Positions 6,184 through 14,402 of a stretch of 15,818 nt of DNA are shown here, one piece after another. Source of the DNA: Bacteriovoracaceae bacterium UBA1511 (GTDB lineage: Bacteria; Bdellovibrionota; Bacteriovoracia; Bacteriovoracales; Bacteriovoracaceae); NCBI GenBank assembly GCA_002323535.1, contig DCQT01000119.1, positions 1-15,818 on the forward strand, given 5' to 3'. The notes below the pieces were generated by a model. That model saw only the letters and a program-made list of their open reading frames with translations, was not told the origin of the DNA and did not search any database. The translations under genes were made by a program, and so were the position numbers. The stretch's first letter is position 1. Each line of letters opens with the position of its first letter.

Positions 6184-7463
6184 TGAGAATTCTCATATTA
6201 ATTATTTATTTATTTTCTTTTAATCTTTTTGCTCAGGACTTTTCTGTTCGTGTTGAAGATCTTCAAAATATAAAAGCATACAGCTCAAATATTTCTTCAA
6301 CAAATATGGAAATTATTTCTGTTGCTCCATCCTCGAGTGGATTAGGGAATGAGGAAGCCAATCCTATTCTTTCTTTCATGGCGATGGATGGTAATGATTC
6401 TCAAAGCAACTTTTTCATTGGTAAGAATTATGATCAAAATTCAACTTTATTACCAAAGTTAGACTTAACACAGGCATATTTTTTTATTGATTTAGAAGTA
6501 AAAAATTTTACTACAGTGCAAAAAGTTATCAACGTTGCCGTGAAAAAAGATGATGAGTATATTTCTTTCAAGTTAATTAATACTTCCGCTAGCCTCACTG
6601 TAGATGCATCTACGGAGGTTAATATTCAATTAGGCTTTTCGTTAGACGACTTATGTGCAGAATCAGCGGGAGAATATTCTATTTGTATTGGTGATACAAC
6701 AATTAAAGAGGACCTTAGTGTTTACTTTTATCTTAGTGATAATAATGACGAAGGTACTGAAGTCGTGACAAGCTCTGACGGACTTTTTTTAGAATTAAAA
6801 CTTTCTAACACCTTACCTGAAAATAATTTTATTGTTGATAGGGCTGACTCTGGTGATGCTCGAGTTTTTTTAACCGTCTCTAATGGCGACGAAGTCACTC
6901 AGATGGGCGATGATTTTTTTGAAACAGCTGTTTTTAAGTATAGTGATGCTGTGGAGAGGGTTACATCTGCTCCTGTAAATGCCTCATACTTCTTTAGTTT
7001 TGATCAAGCGGAACTAAAGGATTCTGGTGAGTACATCATAAACAATTTAGAAAATGGTACTGCAGTAAATTTGGCGATCTCCAAAATTAACAAATATTTA
7101 TTTTCCAGTAATCTTTCGAACTCAAAGGTGGAGACTCCATTAGAAGTAGAAGTATTTTTGAAAAAATCAAGCTGTTATATTTTATCCGCTGGCTTTAGCC
7201 GAGATCACTATATTGTTGAGTTCTTTAGGAGTTTCAGGGACGAAATGCTTCTTCGTAGCATAATAGGTAAAAAGTTTGTTGAGTTTTATTATCGAACTTC
7301 ACCTATGTATACGGGAGTAATATTAAAATCTAGACCGCTGCAGCTAGTCATTAGGGCTCTCGCCCACGCGGGCTATTTTGTTTTTAAATATTTTGCGGTA
7401 ATTATTATCTTGTTTTCAGGTCTATATTTATACAAAGCGAGGAGAAACTATGGCAGGTCATAG
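6183..7463 (+). CDS. Exported, C-terminally anchored protein with CFI-box-like C-terminal domain
   Basis: The 426-residue protein begins with a Sec signal peptide (residues 1-17, cut likely after LFA). A long, acidic, serine/asparagine-rich region of beta-strand character follows (about 18-325). The end resembles the CFI-box C-terminal module: CYILSAGF (331-338), RSFRDEMLL (349-357), an internal G, YYRTSP (369-374) and an L-R-A helix, then a transmembrane segment (about 396-417) and a basic tail. In the usual module the first motif reads close to CFIATAAYG, so this is a variant copy. The mature part should lie outside the cytoplasmic membrane with the tail inside. No enzyme motif is visible. 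GTG (6183) has GGGGAG at a good distance and touches the previous stop (TAGTG). Its end overlaps yebC by 14 bases. Confidence 0.75.
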   Translation: MRILILIIYLFSFNLFAQDFSVRVEDLQNIKAYSSNISSTNMEIISVAPSSSGLGNEEANPILSFMAMDGNDSQSNFFIGKNYDQNSTLLPKLDLTQAYFFIDLEVKNFTTVQKVINVAVKKDDEYISFKLINTSASLTVDASTEVNIQLGFSLDDLCAESAGEYSICIGDTTIKEDLSVYFYLSDNNDEGTEVVTSSDGLFLELKLSNTLPENNFIVDRADSGDARVFLTVSNGDEVTQMGDDFFETAVFKYSDAVERVTSAPVNASYFFSFDQAELKDSGEYIINNLENGTAVNLAISKINKYLFSSNLSNSKVETPLEVEVFLKKSSCYILSAGFSRDHYIVEFFRSFRDEMLLRSIIGKKFVEFYYRTSPMYTGVILKSRPLQLVIRALAHAGYFVFKYFAVIIILFSGLYLYKARRNYGRS

Positions 7464-8184
7464 TAAATGGGCAAATATTAAACATCGAAAAGGCGCTCAA
7501 GACGCAAAACGTGGAAAGATATTTACAAAGCTAATTAAAGAAATAACTGTTGCTGTAAAGACTGGTGGCCCCGACGCTGAATCCAACCCGAGACTTCGTC
7601 TTGCTCTTCAAAATGCTCGAGGTCAAAATATGCCCAAAGATACTGTAGAAAGGGCAATTAAAAAGGCTTCAGGAGCGGGAGCGGAGAACTATGATGAGGT
7701 AACATTTGAAGGTTACGGACCTGACGGTATCGCTGTTTTTGTTGAGTGCGCTACAGATAATAATACTAGGACTGTCTCAAATGTAAGAAGCTACTTTCGA
7801 AAGTTTAATGGTAGCCTTGGAAAGGATGGTTGCTTGCAGTTTGTATTTGATCGAAAAGGAATATTTTTGATTGAAAACAATGGCATGGATGAAGATGATT
7901 TTACAATGGATATGATTGATGCGGGTGCAGAGGATGTTGAATTTAATGAAGAGCTAATTACAGTCTCATCTGTCATGGAAGATTTTGGAGCGATTCAAAA
8001 AAAATTACATGAGCTTGATATTGAACCAAAAGAAGCAGGACTTCAAAGAATTCCCAATAATATGAAAGAAACAAATAAATCTAACTTCGATACTTTTATG
8101 AAGTTAATTGATGCTCTTGAAGAAGATGATGATGTACAAAAGGTTTATCATAATCTCGAATTCAATGAGGCTTTTCTTTCTTAA
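7450..8184 (+). CDS. yebC: YebC/TACO1-family protein
   Basis: The start MAGHSKWANIKHRKGAQD, then KLIKEITVAVKTGG, NPRLRLALQNARGQNMPKDT, TFEGYGPDGIAVFVE and ATDNNTRTVSNVR, is the unmistakable YebC signature over its full usual length (244 residues). Members were long annotated as transcription regulators. More recent work links the family to helping ribosomes through proline-rich or otherwise difficult stretches. The acidic C-terminal third (residues 140-244) is also typical. AGGAG lies about six bases before the ATG. The first 14 bases overlap the end of the exported CFI-box-like gene, so translation is probably coupled. The TAA shares TTAA with the stop of the convergent glycosyltransferase gene. 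Confidence 0.97.
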   Translation: MAGHSKWANIKHRKGAQDAKRGKIFTKLIKEITVAVKTGGPDAESNPRLRLALQNARGQNMPKDTVERAIKKASGAGAENYDEVTFEGYGPDGIAVFVECATDNNTRTVSNVRSYFRKFNGSLGKDGCLQFVFDRKGIFLIENNGMDEDDFTMDMIDAGAEDVEFNEELITVSSVMEDFGAIQKKLHELDIEPKEAGLQRIPNNMKETNKSNFDTFMKLIDALEEDDDVQKVYHNLEFNEAFLS

Positions 8185-9224
8185 TTACTCCAAATATTCT
8201 TTTCAGAAAGCTTTAACAAGCTGACAAAATCTTTGGGCCATGGCCTACAGAGGGGAGACTCAGATCTATCTTTCACTTTAGATGGACGAAATAGTTTTTG
8301 CATATTATTCGGATTAAATATTACAGTCGGGTAATCTTTATTTCTGTCTCTAAAATTTTCTACCTGAAAAATTTCATCCGCCAGAATTTTTGGGGTAAAC
8401 TCTTTTGACAACTCGCCAACAATATTAACACCTTTTACTCTTGAGTAGGTATCTCTATATTTCACCTCAATTCTCTGAATACGGTTTTTCATAACCTCGG
8501 GATGATGGCCAAAGTATTTGAGGGTTTTTTCTCTATCAAAGCTTCTAACAAAGTACTGCCAGGTTTTTCTTTTAAGTCTCATGCCGGTGTAATAGAGCTT
8601 AAAAAATTCGGTCATTTTATCAACATAAGCATTTTCGTTTCTGATGTGTCCATAGTGATAAATGTGGCAATCACTTTCAAAAACTTTTTTATAATTTCTA
8701 AAGCCCTGGGCATCACCCCAAGACTCTATTTTTGAATTAATTTTTACGGCCCTTACCTCATGTGGGTACCACCTCTTCATTATCGCGATTTCAAAATGGC
8801 TCTGCCAAAAGTGCAAGTACCTAAAGCGTACTGCATCAAAGCCATTACCTTGGGCATGATCGATATCACTTTTTATTTGCCCATAATCACGTTCAGATAG
8901 AACCTCATCCGATTGAAGGTAAATTCCCCAAACATTATCTTCAGAGTGTTTTTTTCGAAGTTCATTTAGCGAATAATTTGTCATTTCACTTAATACATGT
9001 CCAAACTCTCGTTTGGGCCAAGGCTTTTCAAGTATGGTGATTTTATTATCAAGCTCTTTATTTAGTTCTTCTATTTTTAGTAAAGTTTCATCCTCACAGT
9101 CTCCAACATTGAAAAAAATTTTTTCAACAAGGGGCGCCATTGAGCGAAGAGATTCCATGAAAGGGTAATCAAATTTTACTCCATTCTTAATCAGACCAAA
9201 GCCATAAATTTTTGTCTTCGACAT
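8181..9224 (-). CDS. Glycosyltransferase-like (GT-A / family 2-type) protein
   Basis: The 347-residue protein has the layout of a small GT-A glycosyltransferase. There is an N-terminal GFGLIKNG strand, then SLRSMAPLVEKIFFNVGDCEDET (25-47) in place of the usual acceptor-side loop with acidic residues, then WGIYLQSDEVLSERD (99-113), whose SDE (105-107) can serve as the metal-binding DxD equivalent. RFRYLHFW (133-140), RWYPHEVRAVK (151-161) and IYHYGHIR (188-195) follow. The sugar donor and acceptor cannot be read from sequence. No signal peptide or membrane segment is present. AAGGAA lies eight bases before the ATG and the exonuclease-helicase gene ends only three bases upstream, so they are probably co-transcribed, though a functional link is not evident. 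The stop overlaps that of yebC. Confidence 0.68.
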   Translation of the reverse strand: MSKTKIYGFGLIKNGVKFDYPFMESLRSMAPLVEKIFFNVGDCEDETLLKIEELNKELDNKITILEKPWPKREFGHVLSEMTNYSLNELRKKHSEDNVWGIYLQSDEVLSERDYGQIKSDIDHAQGNGFDAVRFRYLHFWQSHFEIAIMKRWYPHEVRAVKINSKIESWGDAQGFRNYKKVFESDCHIYHYGHIRNENAYVDKMTEFFKLYYTGMRLKRKTWQYFVRSFDREKTLKYFGHHPEVMKNRIQRIEVKYRDTYSRVKGVNIVGELSKEFTPKILADEIFQVENFRDRNKDYPTVIFNPNNMQKLFRPSKVKDRSESPLCRPWPKDFVSLLKLSEKNIWSN

Positions 9225-9227
9225 TAG

Positions 9228-12167
9228 TTAGTTCCTTTTCAAGAAGTTAGTTACGTCTTTACACGCTTCACTTAGGGGCGCTCTTTGAATCACATAAGGT
9301 TCCATCAACTTATAAAGTGTATCAATGGTTCTACCTTTCCATTTTTTGACTCTTGAGTCTGCGATGATAACACCACCAAAGTCTTTATTTGTTCGAATTA
9401 GTCGACCTAGCTTCTGGTGAAGTGCTCTAGTTCTGTTAGATAAATAGTAATCACTAAATTCATTTCCAATTGTTTTTTCAAAAAAATCTCTTCGATCATT
9501 AATAACTAAATCCATTCTTAAGTCAGGTATTTTATCTATGAAAACAAATTGAAGACTCTCTCCTGGAATGTCTATTCCTTCACCTAAACTTTCCATTCCG
9601 ATAAGAATTCCCTGCTCAGACTTTTTGAACTCCTCAACAATATTATTTCCCATCCCTTGAATGAATGTTGGGATGGCACCCTCAAATTTTTGAAGTAAAT
9701 ATTCACGTGCCTTTTCAAATCTAGTTTTTGCTGAAAATAAAAATAAGCTTCGACCGCCAATTTCTTCTGTTACCTGACAGACTTCTTTTAAAGTTTTCTC
9801 AACAAATTCATCTGACCATAATACGGGAGTATCATCACAAAGGTAGACTTTCGTTTTGTTTTTATAATCAAAAACGCTCGGTAAATAGAGTCCCGTTTTA
9901 AAACGTCTTTCTTTTGGCAAGTATAAATATCCTGTTGCCCACTCAACTCCTTTTGAGCCAATATTTCCATGAGCATTACCAAGTGTCGCACTAGTGAAGA
10001 CTACACTTTGAGAGTTCTCTAACAGGTAGTCATGAATAACTTTTCCGACATTAATGGGAGCACTATTAAAACTAAATCCATACTCTTCGTGAAATTTAAA
10101 AGAGTTTGTTCTATCCGTTGAAGCTTTTTCTTGATTACTAAAATTAAAAATATCATCAAGAGTTGCGGTAATTTCACTAAGGTGTTGAAAAAATGTTTCA
10201 AATCTAGTCCAAGCCTTTGTCATGGAGTCTTCATTAAAAGACTGTGCTTCAAACCTACTGGCATGAGGAAGGAGAAGATTAACGGTGAGATTCAAAATGT
10301 TAAAGGTGCTTTCAAGATGTTGAATGATTTTTTTTCCGGAAAAATCGCGATCTAATAGTTTTTTATCGAGAGGAAGTTCATTCCAGTAAATTGAAGTGTA
10401 GCGTGGCATTTTTTTAAAATACTTTTCAGCATTATCACTTATTGGCGGAAGCTGATCATCAAGCATGCTACTATAGCCCATCATAGTGTTCCGTAGCTCA
10501 TTTATTACGGGTGTGCTTTCCCCTGAGTTTCTCTCCGTTTGAGCAAGAAGGTAAAACAAACTCCCTACACCTTGCATATTTTTTAATGACTGGTGAATTT
10601 TATCGAGTTCTTTTTTAGAGACTTCTAGTGTGCAGGCACTTGTGGTTTCTTGTTCAATTTTGTGAGCTTCATCAATAATGATATGAGCGGGTCTTGGAAT
10701 TGATTTTGGCCAAGAGTACATCAAAGCGTGATTACCAATAATAATATCTGCCTCTTTTGCGTCCTTTAAGCCTTGGACATAACTACATGAATTTTTATAG
10801 GGACAATTCTTACCTGAGCATGAGCGAAAATCTACGGCCCACTCTCGATCTTTTTCATCAAAACTTTGAATTTTTCTTTTGAAAACAAAAGGCACATCAT
10901 TTCTTAAAATAGGGGGGTGATTTGATTCTTGGTTGTGCCAGAAAACCATCTCATAGAACGCAAAGGTAAATTTTTGCTCAAAATCTGCGCTTTGGAGAAA
11001 TAGTGACTCTTCTTCTGCTTCTTGTTGAAATAAGCTCTCGCAGAGGTGATTAGACGATCCGATTAGCCTTTTTACTCTGAGCCCATCTCCTTTTTTTCCA
11101 AGGACTTTTTTTAGAAGAGGAATATCTTTTGACATGGCCTGTTCTTGGAGTGCTTTTGTTCCTGTCGCAATTAGAACTGGAGACTTTTCGTTTATAGCGT
11201 AAAGAGCAGATGGGATGAGGTATCCTAGAGTTTTACCTGTTCCGGTTGGTGCTTGAACTAAAGCATGAGTATTACTTTTTAAGGACTGTCCAGTTCTTAT
11301 CGCCAAATCCAGCTGGCTTTGTCTGAACTGGTAAGTAGGAATTTCTCGTTGAATTTTTTCTTCGTCTTGAAAAATGTTTGTGATGTTTTCTTTTGAAAAA
11401 TCTGTGGACTCAACACCTGATTCTTCCGAATAGTCCACTGTTTCATAATTCTCAATAGCATTGACTTTCTTAAAGTGATCAATTGCCTCGTCAAGGTCAA
11501 AGTCTATTTGATCACAAAGTTCTTGAAGTTCTGAAAAATCAAGTTGAAAAAAAGAGGCATACCACCAATCTTCAAGATGATATTTAAAAATGATTTCACC
11601 AATTTTTTTTGAAAAGCGCTTATCTCTTTTTACTCTATAGGTCGCCGCGAGTAGAACTTTTAGTAAGTCGATAGAGTCTTCAAACCCTCGGTGCACCTCA
11701 GCGTCTCTTATGCCGTAGTCTTGAATAAAGTCATCGAGCTTTAGTCCACTTCTATTGGGGTGAAGTAGACTTAGATAATGGAGGCTATCTTCATAGGTTG
11801 TCTCTCTATCATCCTCGGTTATTTCAGCTGAAAAATTTAACCATGGGGATAAAAAGGAATTCTCAAAGTTTGCATTGTGAGCAATGAGGTGCATTCCTTG
11901 AAGTTCTCGTACTTCAGGGAGAACCTCTTCCCATATCGGAGCCTTTTTCAACATATTGGGCGTTATACCAGTAAGTTTCTCGATAAACTTCGAGTAATTG
12001 CTATGATGAAGGCTTGTCATTGGAAATTTGACTAGTGAGGAGAACTTTTTTTCTAGTGTTAGGCCATCAAAAATTAGATATCCGACATCAATAATAGAGT
12101 CATCATCCGGATTTACTCCACTTGTCTCAATGTCGATTAAGGCCCATTTTCCTAAATTTATTGCCAT
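9228..12167 (-). CDS. dinG: DinG-family helicase with N-terminal DnaQ-like 3'-5' exonuclease domain
   Basis: The 979-residue protein joins a DEDDh exonuclease to an XPD/DinG superfamily 2 helicase, as in Bacillus-type DinG. The exonuclease (about 5-175) shows DIET (D12, E14), AHNANFE (96-102) and HRGFED (H159, D164). In the second motif the usual metal-binding Asp is Glu102. The helicase has Walker A APTGTGKT (306-313), four cysteines that fit an iron-sulfur cluster (376, 450, 455, 461), IIDEAH (497-502), GMESLGEGIDIPGE and QKLGRLIRT near the C-terminus. It should unwind DNA 5'-3' with ATP during repair or at R-loops. A TTG nine bases upstream could extend it, but its AGGA is only one base away. 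The ATG at 12167 has AGGA ten bases upstream and is preferred. Confidence 0.93.
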   Translation of the reverse strand: MAINLGKWALIDIETSGVNPDDDSIIDVGYLIFDGLTLEKKFSSLVKFPMTSLHHSNYSKFIEKLTGITPNMLKKAPIWEEVLPEVRELQGMHLIAHNANFENSFLSPWLNFSAEITEDDRETTYEDSLHYLSLLHPNRSGLKLDDFIQDYGIRDAEVHRGFEDSIDLLKVLLAATYRVKRDKRFSKKIGEIIFKYHLEDWWYASFFQLDFSELQELCDQIDFDLDEAIDHFKKVNAIENYETVDYSEESGVESTDFSKENITNIFQDEEKIQREIPTYQFRQSQLDLAIRTGQSLKSNTHALVQAPTGTGKTLGYLIPSALYAINEKSPVLIATGTKALQEQAMSKDIPLLKKVLGKKGDGLRVKRLIGSSNHLCESLFQQEAEEESLFLQSADFEQKFTFAFYEMVFWHNQESNHPPILRNDVPFVFKRKIQSFDEKDREWAVDFRSCSGKNCPYKNSCSYVQGLKDAKEADIIIGNHALMYSWPKSIPRPAHIIIDEAHKIEQETTSACTLEVSKKELDKIHQSLKNMQGVGSLFYLLAQTERNSGESTPVINELRNTMMGYSSMLDDQLPPISDNAEKYFKKMPRYTSIYWNELPLDKKLLDRDFSGKKIIQHLESTFNILNLTVNLLLPHASRFEAQSFNEDSMTKAWTRFETFFQHLSEITATLDDIFNFSNQEKASTDRTNSFKFHEEYGFSFNSAPINVGKVIHDYLLENSQSVVFTSATLGNAHGNIGSKGVEWATGYLYLPKERRFKTGLYLPSVFDYKNKTKVYLCDDTPVLWSDEFVEKTLKEVCQVTEEIGGRSLFLFSAKTRFEKAREYLLQKFEGAIPTFIQGMGNNIVEEFKKSEQGILIGMESLGEGIDIPGESLQFVFIDKIPDLRMDLVINDRRDFFEKTIGNEFSDYYLSNRTRALHQKLGRLIRTNKDFGGVIIADSRVKKWKGRTIDTLYKLMEPYVIQRAPLSEACKDVTNFLKRN

Positions 12168-12216
12168 GAAATTCAAGTCCTAGTAGGGTGTGAAAGTTAT
12201 TAAAACAGGGCATATT

Positions 12217-12600
12217 ATGAGTTCAGGAGCTATTTTTCAAATCCAATCCAGTCTAATTGTGGGGATTTTTCTTTTTGGTTTTTACCACCGTAAAAATCGT
12301 AAGCTTCATATTCCAAGTATGGTGACAGCTATTGTCTGGGATATTCTCCTTGTATTACAAATTGAGCTTATGCGAGGCGCAATTGATAAGGCGATGAAAG
12401 TGCAAGTGAACTCATCATTAATGAATTTCCATGTGAGCGTCGCAGTTCTTACCGTATTTTTATACTTTTTTATGGGGAGAACAGGTTATCTGTTGAAAAA
12501 AAATAAAATAGAGCCTAAAAAGATACATCGTTTCGCTGGTTATTTAACAATAGCATGCCGGCTAAGTACGTATATTACTAGTTTCTTCATTGTAAAATAA
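12217..12600 (+). CDS. Small four-helix membrane protein, DUF420-like
   Basis: With this start the protein is 127 residues and has four hydrophobic segments, at about residues 5-23, 34-54, 68-92 and 102-125. Histidines sit near helix ends (HIPSM, NFHVS, KKIHRFAGY), and the pattern of H..HI..M, then TGYLL, then HR..G resembles DUF420-type proteins of unknown role. The resemblance is weak. A GTG at 12190 would add nine residues, but its AGGG is one base away; ATG 12217 has AGGG about eight bases upstream. It is divergent from the exonuclease-helicase gene across about 49 bases. It precedes the BolA gene by 10 bases, so it heads a likely three-gene operon with bolA and the glutaredoxin gene. Confidence 0.7.
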   Translation: MSSGAIFQIQSSLIVGIFLFGFYHRKNRKLHIPSMVTAIVWDILLVLQIELMRGAIDKAMKVQVNSSLMNFHVSVAVLTVFLYFFMGRTGYLLKKNKIEPKKIHRFAGYLTIACRLSTYITSFFIVK

Positions 12601-12610
12601 GGGAGTTATT

Positions 12611-12838
12611 GTGGACTTTAATGTTGTTGTTGGTCTTATTCAAAGTGAGCTTACAGATGCAGAGGTAGAGGTTAGAGACCTTACAGGAACTAGAGACCAC
12701 CTAGAAATAGAGGTTAAAAGTAGCGCATTTTCGGGGAAAATGTTGATCCAACAACACCAAATTCTAATGGATATCTTGAAGCCAAAGCTTGATTCAGGCG
12801 AGATCCATGCGGTGAAACTAAAAACAATATCAAAATAA
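12611..12838 (+). CDS. BolA/IbaG-family protein
   Basis: This 75-residue protein is a compact BolA domain: EVEVRDLTGTRDHLEIEV (18-35), FSGKMLIQQHQ (40-50) and IHAVKLKT (65-72). H30, H49 and H66 are the kind of histidines that take part in iron-sulfur binding in BolA. The form is closer to IbaG than to E. coli BolA, judging by the short length and the G-x-IHAVKLKT ending. BolA proteins pair with CGFS glutaredoxins through a shared [2Fe-2S] cluster and help in iron-sulfur delivery or iron sensing. GTG start with GGGAG five bases upstream. The CGFS glutaredoxin gene follows after 20 bases, which supports this role directly. Confidence 0.92.
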   Translation: MDFNVVVGLIQSELTDAEVEVRDLTGTRDHLEIEVKSSAFSGKMLIQQHQILMDILKPKLDSGEIHAVKLKTISK

Positions 12839-12858
12839 TAAAATCGGGAGCCTAAACG

Positions 12859-13248
12859 ATGAGTAATGATAATCCATTTAATATTTTAAAGTCTGATATG
12901 CCTCAAGCGAAAACGAGAGAAGCTGTTCAAGAAGCTGATAAGTCTGGAGAGCTAAAAGAAAGAATTGAGCGACTCATCTCCTCTTCTGACTTGTTTCTAT
13001 TTATGAAAGGAACTCCTGATTTTCCTCAATGTGGTTTTTCTGCGAACGTTATTGGTATTCTTGATAACTTAGGTGCTGAGTATAAAACTTTTGATATCCT
13101 GTCAGACATGGATATTCGGCAAGGGGTCAAAGATTACGCTAATTGGCCTACATATCCACAACTCTGGATGAAAGGCACTCTTGTTGGGGGAAATGACATT
13201 ATTGCTGAAATGTTTCACTCGGGCGAGTTAGAAAAGCTTTTAGACTAA
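12859..13248 (+). CDS. grxD: Monothiol glutaredoxin (CGFS, Grx4-type)
   Basis: The family signature is clear: LFLFMKGTPDFPQCGFS (45-61) with active site CGFS at 58-61, TFDILSD, ANWPTYPQLWMKGTLVGG and a C-terminal EMFHSGELEKLLD. Monothiol glutaredoxins bind a [2Fe-2S] cluster with glutathione and pass it to acceptor proteins; they are not general disulfide reductases. At 129 residues it is longer than the usual 105-115 because of a charged N-terminal extension of about 30 residues. GGGAG lies eight bases before the ATG. It pairs with the upstream BolA gene. The stop is two bases from the convergent gene's stop. The symbol follows E. coli Grx4. Confidence 0.94.
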   Translation: MSNDNPFNILKSDMPQAKTREAVQEADKSGELKERIERLISSSDLFLFMKGTPDFPQCGFSANVIGILDNLGAEYKTFDILSDMDIRQGVKDYANWPTYPQLWMKGTLVGGNDIIAEMFHSGELEKLLD

Positions 13249-13250
13249 TT

Positions 13251-14009
13251 TTACGTCTCTTCTGATAACAAGTTTTTAAGAGTTTTTATTTCGATCGTTG
13301 ATTTGTCTAAGTCTTCTATTAGGTAGGGGATACCATGATAAGGACTTACTTTTACCTGAATACCCTTCTTTTCTGAGTGGATTTTTTCACTTTCTCCATT
13401 TTCTACTTCAAAGGTAGTGAAGTTGGCTGATTTTAGTTTATGTTTTCCAATTTTTAAGTTTCTGACTCCCTCAGACTCTTTTCTGCTACCTATTTCAATA
13501 AACTCAGGCGTCTCTTCAAAATTCCAACGATTATTAGACTTAAGAACTTGATAGTAGTTCAGGTGCGTGGTGTCAAACTTCTTCGAAAGTAGAAAGCAAT
13601 GAGAGCAAACGGCAGCTGGTGTAGCTATATGAAATTTTGTCGGAGACTTTATCTCCTTTCTTTCTTTACTTGAGGAGTTGATGAATTGGTACTCAATCAT
13701 GGAGTCCTTTTCAATAAAATCGAAAATTTCTCCAGAGTAGTCTTTTCCAAGTTTTTTTTCTATGGATACAAACATTGGAATAAACTCTTTACTTATTAGG
13801 TAATTAACTCGTGCATCAAAAACTATCCCTTCTAGTGTTCTCGAATAAACCTCTGAGCAATACATTATTGACATTTTTTCTTTATTTCTAAAAACCTGGA
13901 AGTTTTCACCTGAGAATATTGTTTTATCCTTTCTGTATGTAAATTCTCCCTCGTAAATTTTACGAAAGTTTCTCATGTCTTGTTTTGGAATAGTTGATGA
14001 TATGTTCAC
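13251..14009 (-). CDS. Unrecognised protein, probably beta-rich
   Basis: I do not recognise this 252-residue protein. It has no signal peptide or membrane segment. Alternating short hydrophobic and polar stretches (for example FQVFRN, MSIMYCSEVYS, VNYLISKEFIPMFVSI, KFHIATPAAV) suggest a beta-rich fold, loosely like DUF3108/LolA-type barrels, but this is impression only. One CxxC (C135, C138) lies after FHIATPAAV, and C51 is the only other early cysteine; there is no evidence that they bind metal. The GTG start at 14007-14009 has no spaced Shine-Dalgarno; a TATACT box seven bases upstream suggests a leaderless mRNA. An internal ATG at codon 12 is the alternative start. Composition matches its neighbours, so recent transfer is not indicated. 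Confidence 0.7.
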   Translation of the reverse strand: MNISSTIPKQDMRNFRKIYEGEFTYRKDKTIFSGENFQVFRNKEKMSIMYCSEVYSRTLEGIVFDARVNYLISKEFIPMFVSIEKKLGKDYSGEIFDFIEKDSMIEYQFINSSSKERKEIKSPTKFHIATPAAVCSHCFLLSKKFDTTHLNYYQVLKSNNRWNFEETPEFIEIGSRKESEGVRNLKIGKHKLKSANFTTFEVENGESEKIHSEKKGIQVKVSPYHGIPYLIEDLDKSTIEIKTLKNLLSEET

Positions 14010-14015
14010 CTAAGT

Positions 14016-14021
14016 AGTATA
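14016..14021 (-). promoter_or_regulatory. Possible -10 box giving a leaderless transcript
   Basis: On the - strand TATACT (14021 down to 14016) is six bases from the GTG start at 14009. A normal -10 to start distance puts the first transcribed base at or next to that G. No convincing -35 is seen at 16-18 bases. The same GTATAC palindrome could also serve the + strand gene. Confidence 0.3.
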
Positions 14022-14051
14022 CCCTAGAATTAACCAATTAGGAGTGTACTT

Positions 14052-14402
14052 GTGATAAGTTATGATATTTATAAGCTACTTCATATTACGATGATCATTT
14101 TGTTTTTCTCTAGCGTTGGTGCTGCACTCCTAGGGGAAGAGAAGTCTAAACACATTAAGATTTTAACAGGTGTCTCTAGTTTCTTTATCTTTGTTGCGGG
14201 CATGGGATTGATGGCCAGGCTTGGGGTGAAGCATAATGAGGGGTGGCCTGTATGGGCTTATGCAAAACTTGGAATTTGGGTCTTTGTATCTGCAGCAGCA
14301 CCGATTCTTTCGAAGCGTGTGAAAAAGTCAAACCCTATTTTTTACGGACTTGTGGGGCTAGGTGTTTTAGCTGCCTATATAGCTATAAACAAACCTTTTT
14401 AA
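14052..14402 (+). CDS. Small four-helix membrane protein
   Basis: The 116-residue protein has four hydrophobic segments at about residues 7-27, 36-56, 68-87 and 93-112. Conserved-looking features are KLLHITMI (8-15), a GLMARLG turn (52-58), WPVWAYAKLGIWV (65-77) and a C-terminal NKPF. The helix-His near the N-terminus and the W..W..K pattern recall SirB2/CopD-like membrane proteins, but I cannot assign a family. GTG start with AGGAG seven bases upstream, a good ribosome binding site. The MATE transporter gene starts immediately after its stop codon with no gap and no ribosome binding site of its own, so the two are almost certainly co-translated; a joint role in membrane transport is possible but unproven. 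Confidence 0.75.
   Translation: MISYDIYKLLHITMIILFFSSVGAALLGEEKSKHIKILTGVSSFFIFVAGMGLMARLGVKHNEGWPVWAYAKLGIWVFVSAAAPILSKRVKKSNPIFYGLVGLGVLAAYIAINKPF

Noticed and set aside
6598..6615. Palindrome GTAGATGCATCTAC inside the CFI-box-like gene
   Set aside because: It lies in the middle of a coding region with no companion sites; probably chance.
10131..10355. Antisense and out-of-frame open stretches within the DinG-like gene
   Set aside because: They are short, without a ribosome binding site or domain, and sit over the conserved helicase.
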